A program made the position numbers and the translations under genes. 6,658 bases of DNA, from the NCBI GenBank assembly GCA_022842255.1, contig JALHPW010000287.1:1-6658 (forward strand). Reading direction: 5' to 3'. This document shows, piece by piece, positions 1 to 4,781 of this stretch. Under the pieces are notes generated by a model. The model ran no database searches and was not told where the DNA came from. It saw only the letters and a list, made by a program, of their open reading frames with translations. Each line of letters starts with the position of its first letter. The stretch's first letter is position 1. The DNA is from Saprospiraceae bacterium (GTDB lineage Bacteria; Bacteroidota; Bacteroidia; Chitinophagales; Saprospiraceae).

Positions 1-58
1 CTTGTGTCAAGATTGTAAAATTACAGTCACGATTTTTATCAAACTATTTCTTATCTTT

Positions 59-3000
59 ATGGAGAAAATTGAAATTCCAGTACAACTAAAGGACTTGTTA
101 GAAGGTAGCCGCTATCAAGCCTGTATTCAAGCCCTTGTTTATCGGACAAGCGAAATTCTAGCAGATAATAAGTTGCCTTTCTTTCCTGATTATACAGACC
201 ATGGCATAGACCATATAAATTGTGTATTAATATCTGAAATTGAACTTATCCCCCAGGCAGTTTGGGAGATTAATCAAAAGAAACCTAACTCGCGAGCACT
301 TTGTGATAGTGATGCTGCTATAATAATTGGAGCTACATTGCTGCATGATATTGCAATGCACTTACGCCCTGATGGGTTTTGTGAACTAATTGGAGTAGGT
401 TCTCGGTTTAAACCTTTGCCTTGGTTTAATGAAAATCAAGAAGGCCATTATGCCGATCGCCATTGGAATGAATTATGGGAAGACTATGAACGAGAAGCAA
501 GGCGATTTAGCGATAGCCAGCTAGCTAACATTATTGGAGTAGCGTCAGTTGATGATGGATGGAAATATGAATATCTTCCATTTGATACACATGAATGGAC
601 GTTAAACCATTGCTTGATTATTGGCGAATTCATTCGCCGTCATCATGCCCGATTGGCGCATGAAATAGCTGTTTATGGCTTTCCTGGACTAGTACCTGGT
701 GAGAATGCTGGTCAGTTTCCTGCTATGGGCAATGACTTTGTTGAGTTGGCAGACTTAATAGGGCTTACCGCCCGCTCGCATGGAATGTCTCTCCGTGTCT
801 GTAAATCATATTTAGACTCCCATGAAATTTTTGTTGGAGACCTAAGACCTTTAGGGTCAGCTGTGTTTTACCCCATGGCATTACTGCGTGTTGCTGATTA
901 TTTTCAGATTACCCAGAAAAGAGCTCCCTCAGTATTACTCCAATTACGAAACCCTCAGAGTCCAATTTCAGTTCAGGAGTGGAATAAACATCATTTTGTT
1001 CTGAGTATTGGTCCAACGATTAACCCTCTAAGCAAAAAGGTTACAGTAACCAATAATTTGAGTTTGAGCATTTATCTTCAACTTCAAAAATTATTGGAAG
1101 GGCTTCAATCTGAATTGGACCATGCCTCTGCAATTTTGGAAGAAATTTATGGATCGAGAACAAATGGAAATCTAGATTGCCTTAAATTATCAACATTAAG
1201 AGTGGTGTCCAATCTTCAAAGTCCCACTTTTCGAGATAAACTTCCATTTGAACCAATTGAAACAGGATTCACCGCGGACCCAAATTTGCTTAAGCTCCTT
1301 GTAGAGCCATTGTACGGTAAAGAACCTGGAGTTGGCGTTCGTGAATTGATGCAAAATGCGATAGATGCTGTTTGCGAATTAGAAGAATGGTGCATTAAAC
1401 ATCAAATAGATGTAAAATTGCTTGATTTATCTGAACAAGACGGTGATGTATTGGTAGAGTTTGAAAAACGTGAAGATTCGTCGTGGCTCTTAAGAGTTTC
1501 TGACAGAGGGATTGGAATGACGAGCTATACTATTCAGAATTATTTCATGCGAGCCGGGGCCTCCTTTCGTAATAGTTCAGAGTGGACTAGAAATTTCATG
1601 GATGAGGGTAAAAAACCTCGAGTAATTCGTTCAGGACGATTTGGTATTGGGGCTTTTGCAGTATTTCTACTTGGGTCAACTTTTCGACTCCATACTCGTT
1701 ATATTGGCAATGATAAAACCCAAGGTTTTACAGTAGAAGCATCAGTTAATAGTCAGCTCGTAGAAATAAAACGCAATAAATCATTGCCAATTGGAACGAC
1801 TATTGAAATAGTGTTGAGCAGCGATTCAGTGGATTTACTTGGGCTTGAAAATGAAGATTTACATTGGACTATTGATAAACTAAATTGGTTTTGTTGGGAT
1901 TGGCCTAAAATCAAGGTTCGCATAAAAATTGAGAATGAGATAAAAGAGTTGACTCAAATTTATTCCTTGCCTGTTCGTAATAGCCATTTTCAACCCGAGT
2001 GGTCTGTTATTTCAAATCAAGGGTTTGATGCTGTTTACTGGACGTTTAAGAGGTTTCCAGAACTATCATGTAATGGCCTGATTGTAAAATACCCAGATTA
2101 CAAATATTCTCTTATGCAAAATAATCATTGGTGGCCATCTGATTTTCCGCTCTCATCCCCAAATATTTCAATTAGGGATAGATCAGCTGTTCTTCCTTTG
2201 ACGATTCAAAGGTATACGCTCTCGCAGCCAAACCTTCCCTTCATCGATGAATTAACTCAGGACGTGATACTTTCATTTATTGCTCATTCGCTTGTGTGTG
2301 GGCCAAGTTCGTATTTGGAATTACCTTCTTCAGATAATATATACCCACTTTTTCGTAAAGATGACTACAAAAATTATGGACATGGCCCATTGGTTTGGTG
2401 CGCTACCCCTATGGAAATGGTTCCATTAGATCCTTGGTGCTACTCGCTCCTCAATGTAGAATCATATCTTGTTTATGGGGGAGGCGTGGTAGATATTAGA
2501 GGAGGCCAATTTTCTACAAATAAATGTAAAAAAATACTTTATAACAACCCTGATTTAAAAGAGCAGTTGGGAATGACAGGTTGTGCTATTATGCCTTGGT
2601 TATTTAAATTGGAAGCAAATGATGATAATTACTCCAATAGTGAAGATATGAAACTTAATGATGGCCTACTATTTGATGCTATTTCAACTGAAATAGAGAA
2701 GAATCTTGCAATGCTTATTAGCGAAGGCATAAGCATGCTAGGGCACCAAATAGAATCTGCAAAAATTGTTGCTTCTGCTAGCTCAGGACTTAAATTTGGG
2801 GGTTCCAGAAAGCGTCTTAAAGATGAATTAAAAGAGATACTTGACAGTGTTAATCTGACAATGAAGAAACAAATCTCTAATAGTCGGAGTGGCTTTGAGA
2901 TGACGTTAAAATCAGGTGCGCCAAACTCCCAAATATCCTTGGACTCCTTGTTGAACATCTTATTACCTTCAGAGAAAAGCATAGATAAGAAGAGTTCTGA

Positions 3001-3259
3001 CGTTCTGGAACGTCTGGCAGATATTAGTGTGTTTTTTGTTGCGGAGATAAAAACAAAACATGAAAAATGTTCACCTTCTTCCTTGGTGGCTAAAGTTTGG
3101 AATGATTATCTGGGACCGAAAGCAATCCCTTTTGATCCGAACAAAAGGCAAGAACTAATTGCTAATGGATGCAAACACCCAGAATTAAAACGGCATATTG
3201 AAGCATGGAAAAAAATGAAATCAATTAGGGGGCGCAAAAAAGCAAATACTTCCAAGTGA
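59..3259 (+). CDS. HD-domain / Hsp90-type (GHKL) ATPase fusion protein, putative defence protein
   Basis: A 1066-residue protein if the ATG at 59 is used. The frame is open to the window edge, with a TTG at 2, but the extra 19 residues look unlike a domain start, so 59 is preferred; there is no Shine-Dalgarno. Residues ~40-285 look like an HD metal phosphohydrolase: H48/H52 in DHGIDH, the H96-D97 doublet in LLHDIAMH, H195/H196 in RRHHARLAHE and D280 in LLRVADYF. Residues ~395-600 carry a complete Bergerat ATP-binding fold: N-box E429/N433/D436 (RELMQNAIDA), G1 box D482-x-G-x-G (SDRGIGMT), G2 box GRFGIGAFA (526-534) and a G3-like GTTIEI (579-584). These resemble HtpG/Hsp90 more than a histidine kinase. 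Residues ~640-1066 are unrecognised, with helical stretches and a basic tail. No signal peptide or clear membrane segment is seen, so it is probably cytoplasmic. It is A+T-rich (~38% G+C in sampled lines) and convergent with the minus-strand genes. Domain calls are firm; a defence role is inferred from context. Confidence 0.85.
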   Translation: MEKIEIPVQLKDLLEGSRYQACIQALVYRTSEILADNKLPFFPDYTDHGIDHINCVLISEIELIPQAVWEINQKKPNSRALCDSDAAIIIGATLLHDIAMHLRPDGFCELIGVGSRFKPLPWFNENQEGHYADRHWNELWEDYEREARRFSDSQLANIIGVASVDDGWKYEYLPFDTHEWTLNHCLIIGEFIRRHHARLAHEIAVYGFPGLVPGENAGQFPAMGNDFVELADLIGLTARSHGMSLRVCKSYLDSHEIFVGDLRPLGSAVFYPMALLRVADYFQITQKRAPSVLLQLRNPQSPISVQEWNKHHFVLSIGPTINPLSKKVTVTNNLSLSIYLQLQKLLEGLQSELDHASAILEEIYGSRTNGNLDCLKLSTLRVVSNLQSPTFRDKLPFEPIETGFTADPNLLKLLVEPLYGKEPGVGVRELMQNAIDAVCELEEWCIKHQIDVKLLDLSEQDGDVLVEFEKREDSSWLLRVSDRGIGMTSYTIQNYFMRAGASFRNSSEWTRNFMDEGKKPRVIRSGRFGIGAFAVFLLGSTFRLHTRYIGNDKTQGFTVEASVNSQLVEIKRNKSLPIGTTIEIVLSSDSVDLLGLENEDLHWTIDKLNWFCWDWPKIKVRIKIENEIKELTQIYSLPVRNSHFQPEWSVISNQGFDAVYWTFKRFPELSCNGLIVKYPDYKYSLMQNNHWWPSDFPLSSPNISIRDRSAVLPLTIQRYTLSQPNLPFIDELTQDVILSFIAHSLVCGPSSYLELPSSDNIYPLFRKDDYKNYGHGPLVWCATPMEMVPLDPWCYSLLNVESYLVYGGGVVDIRGGQFSTNKCKKILYNNPDLKEQLGMTGCAIMPWLFKLEANDDNYSNSEDMKLNDGLLFDAISTEIEKNLAMLISEGISMLGHQIESAKIVASASSGLKFGGSRKRLKDELKEILDSVNLTMKKQISNSRSGFEMTLKSGAPNSQISLDSLLNILLPSEKSIDKKSSDVLERLADISVFFVAEIKTKHEKCSPSSLVAKVWNDYLGPKAIPFDPNKRQELIANGCKHPELKRHIEAWKKMKSIRGRKKANTSK

Positions 3260-3275
3260 TTGGTTTGAAGACAGG

Positions 3276-3294
3276 AATTAGCCTAAATAATTTT
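3276..3294. terminator. weak A+T-rich inverted repeat between convergent genes
   Basis: AATTA (3276-3280) and TAATT (3288-3292) form a 5-bp stem around a 7-nt loop, followed by TT on the plus strand. It lies 17 nt after the stop of the HD-Hsp90 gene, where a terminator is expected. The stem is short and has no G:C pair, so this is only a weak candidate. Nothing else is seen in the short gap 3260-3297. Confidence 0.2.
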
Positions 3295-3297
3295 GAA

Positions 3298-3543
3298 TTA
3301 AGTTTTGGCCACGATTTTCCCATCAAAACGGACTAACCACCTCCACCTCCCCAAGTCCCGCCCCGGCAAACCCCGCACGATTTCCACCGTTTCCACGCTC
3401 AACCGAATGACCGAGAGCAACAAATTCAAAATGTAACGCGGGTTGTCCACCTCGGCAGCCCAATCGTTAGGGTCGTTGCGGATGCCGCTCTCTTTGTGGG
3501 TTGTAATGGCGTAGCATTTCATGACCCATTCCATGACGGCTTT
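3298..3543 (-). pseudogene. C-terminal remnant of a Type ISP-like restriction-modification gene
   Basis: The frame matches the last ~78 codons of the restriction-modification gene that ends at 4560. Shared segments include EWV, HKESGIRNDPNDWAAEV, NPRYIL and LLSVIRLSVETVEIVRGLPG. Only this tail is present; the rest of the enzyme is absent, because the abi gene lies directly upstream. An ATG at 3534 could give a 78-residue product, but no ribosome binding site or promoter is seen, so it is treated as a remnant. A one-base length difference near 3355-3361 shifts the last ~20 codons relative to the intact copy, so the tail reads DLGRWRW and runs on to a TAA at 3298-3300. Compared with the intact gene there are several synonymous changes plus changes such as D to N, G to D, P to T, E to K and R to C. 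It is either a relic of a second homologous enzyme or a diverged duplication. Confidence 0.8.
3323..3543. repeat. direct repeat, left copy (3' end of restriction-modification gene)
   Basis: This copy aligns with 4560-4781 in the same orientation, with about 20 differences and one single-base gap, roughly 90% identity by hand. Two runs are identical: 3323-3354 with 4560-4591, and 3362-3425 with 4600-4663. Most differences lie in the half next to the abi gene (3426-3543). The right boundary falls at 3543, inside the abi stop codon. Confidence 0.9.
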
Positions 3544-4444
3544 ACTTCCAAAGCGCCTCTTGTTCCCATCCTGGCAGAAATCCCATTGTTTGCAAGTTGG
3601 CAGTTGGGTTTGACACTAGCAGTTCCTGAATTTTACGGCTGAAATTGTTGCCAGGGCTGATTCGATTCAGGAAAAAGCGGATGCAGCAGCAAAGTGAGCT
3701 AAAAATTTTATGTGGTTCGCTCAAAAACTTGTCCGAAAGCCAAGCATCATTAACCTTATGAGGCAAGACCGGAATAATGGTTATCGGCCTGTTCCAAAGT
3801 CTGCTATGGTGGGCGCAAATATTTCGGATGTGACTAAATGTCTTCATCCAACTCTCCAAAACAAACGGATGACCAAGCCCAAAATGCTTGGCAACCTGTT
3901 TCTTCTCAGGTCCCAAATTCAGATTGTCGTACATCTTCGAGAGCGTACCGAGGGTACTGACCTCCAATGACATCCAAGCAGGAGGTCGTCCTGGATTCGT
4001 GTACTTTGACTTGTAATGTTTGATAAATTCCTCCTGCGAGCGGCGGATTTCCCTGTCGAGGTTTTCTATGTCGCCCTTGAACAGCTGCGGGTTGCGAAAA
4101 TGGGTGGCATCCTCATACCAATGGCTTCCAAATTGAATGGAATAGCAATAAATAATTTGCGTCCGAAGCGCAATTTCGATTTTTTCAAGCGCGTCAAAAG
4201 TGATTAATCGCAACTTCCGATCTAAAATATAGTCTTCCAAAACACGTCGAAAAGGAGTTGGTCGCCAAAATGGGTGGTTGGGGTCAGCGTTGTTTTGGTA
4301 AGGGAAGGTGTATGCCCGAAGCCGATAATAACTGATGTGCGATAGGTAATGTGCTGCAGCTGTTTTGTCGGAAAATACCATGCCACGGCGTTCGAGTGCG
4401 GCAATTTGGTCTGAAATGGAAAGCGGAGGTTTCGAATATTTCAT
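3542..4444 (-). CDS. Abi_2 family (AbiD/AbiF-like) abortive-infection HEPN protein
   Basis: A 300-residue protein from the ATG at 4444, a usual length for this family. The frame is open to 4513, but the upstream part overlaps the promoter and leader, and MKYSKPPLSISDQ is a typical Abi_2 start. Family features are the N-terminal block SISDQIAALERRGM followed by YLSHISYYRLRAY (residues ~33-45), the conserved helix FDALEKIEIALRTQI (~83-97), and the HEPN RNase motif RNICAH (R207, H212) followed by HSRLWNRP. HEPN proteins of this type are thought to act as RNases that halt growth of phage-infected cells. The gene lies 115 bp after the restriction-modification gene on the same strand but has its own promoter-like element and structured leader, so separate expression is likely. 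Its TAA (3544-3542) lies on the boundary of the left direct repeat. G+C is intermediate (~49% in two sampled lines). Family assignment is strong; RNase activity is inferred from the motif. Confidence 0.92.
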   Translation of the reverse strand: MKYSKPPLSISDQIAALERRGMVFSDKTAAAHYLSHISYYRLRAYTFPYQNNADPNHPFWRPTPFRRVLEDYILDRKLRLITFDALEKIEIALRTQIIYCYSIQFGSHWYEDATHFRNPQLFKGDIENLDREIRRSQEEFIKHYKSKYTNPGRPPAWMSLEVSTLGTLSKMYDNLNLGPEKKQVAKHFGLGHPFVLESWMKTFSHIRNICAHHSRLWNRPITIIPVLPHKVNDAWLSDKFLSEPHKIFSSLCCCIRFFLNRISPGNNFSRKIQELLVSNPTANLQTMGFLPGWEQEALWK

Positions 4445-4450
4445 CGGTAT

Positions 4451-4502
4451 TAAAAAGAAAACCCGCCCGGGTGCGCTTGCAAGCAGAGGCGTGGCAGGTC
4501 TT
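4451..4502 (-). ncRNA. terminator-like stem-loop in the abi leader; candidate attenuator or small antitoxin RNA
   Basis: Read on the minus strand, AAGACCTGCC (4502-4493) pairs with GGCGGGTTTT (4467-4458) over 10 pairs, two of them G-U. The 25-nt interior holds the palindrome GCTTGCAAGC (4484-4475), which can form a small inner hairpin. A T-rich run (TTTTCTTTTT, 4461-4452) overlaps and follows the 3' arm. The structure ends about 7 nt before the abi ATG, so it would lie in the 5' leader. It resembles an intrinsic terminator placed between promoter and toxin, as in RNA-antitoxin systems, but it could equally be an attenuator or simply block translation. The structure was found by eye, without folding energies. 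Confidence 0.45.
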
Positions 4503-4510
4503 ATTAAGTG

Positions 4511-4542
4511 CAAAGTTGCTTGTTTTTAATGCAACTTTCAAA
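4511..4542 (-). promoter_or_regulatory. Bacteroidota-type promoter of abi
   Basis: On the minus strand, TTTG (4542-4539) and CAACTTTG (4518-4511) are separated by 20 nt. This fits the Bacteroidota -33/-7 pattern (TTTG or TTG, about 19-21 nt, TAnnTTTG), with one mismatch in the -7 box. Transcription would start near 4503-4507, giving a leader of about 60 nt before the abi ATG. Confidence 0.5.
4512..4538. promoter_or_regulatory. inverted repeat overlapping the abi -7 box, putative operator
   Basis: AAAGTTGC (4512-4519) and GCAACTTT (4531-4538) form a perfect 8-bp inverted repeat with an 11-nt A+T-rich spacer. The half-site centres are 19 bp apart, about two helical turns, as expected for a dimeric repressor on one face of DNA. 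One half covers most of the -7 box, so binding would block the promoter. It might instead act as an RNA hairpin after the restriction-modification stop, but it lacks a good T-tract. Confidence 0.45.
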
Positions 4543-4559
4543 GTTTTATCTCAAAAATC

Positions 4560-4781
4560 TCAAAACGGACTAACCACCTCCACCTCCCCAAATCCCCCAC
4601 CCGGCAAACCCCGCACGATTTCCACCGTTTCCACGCTCAACCGAATGACCGAGAGCAACAAATCCAAAATGTAGCGCGGGTTGCCCACCTCGGCTGCCCA
4701 ATCGTTTGGGTCGTTGCGAATGCCGCTTTCTTTGTGGGGCGTAATGGCGTAGCGTTCTATGACCCACTCAATGGCTGATTT
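4560..4781. repeat. direct repeat, right copy (3' end of the intact restriction-modification gene)
   Basis: This is the 3' end of the restriction-modification coding sequence, matching 3323-3543 in direct orientation. Similarity starts exactly at the TGA stop codon (4562-4560) on one side and fades after the AAA codon at 4781-4779 on the other. The 1016 bp between the copies holds the abi gene and its control region, with little else. Confidence 0.9.

Noticed and set aside
1..58. Promoter for the HD-Hsp90 gene in the first 58 bases
   Set aside because: A TATCTTTA word resembles a -7 box but overlaps the ATG, and no matching upstream box lies at the right distance. The true promoter may be outside the window.
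2629..2982. 117-codon open frame on the minus strand inside the HD-Hsp90 gene
   Set aside because: It lies antisense within a clearly coding gene, shows no recognisable family and no start signals.
3710..4207. Plus-strand open frames opposite the abi gene
   Set aside because: They are shadows of the Abi_2 coding sequence, whose motifs are unmistakable on the other strand.
4097..4277. Short repeated word AAAATGGGTGG at 4097-4107 and 4267-4277
   Set aside because: Only 11 bp, in two unrelated codon contexts inside abi; most likely chance.
4351..4674. 107-codon plus-strand frame across the abi promoter and the end of the restriction gene
   Set aside because: It runs antisense to two genes and across a control region, with no family resemblance.
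3323..4781. Direct repeats as att sites of an integrase or target duplication of a transposon
   Set aside because: They are too long and too diverged from each other, there is no transposase or integrase, and no terminal inverted repeats were seen at 3544 or 4559.
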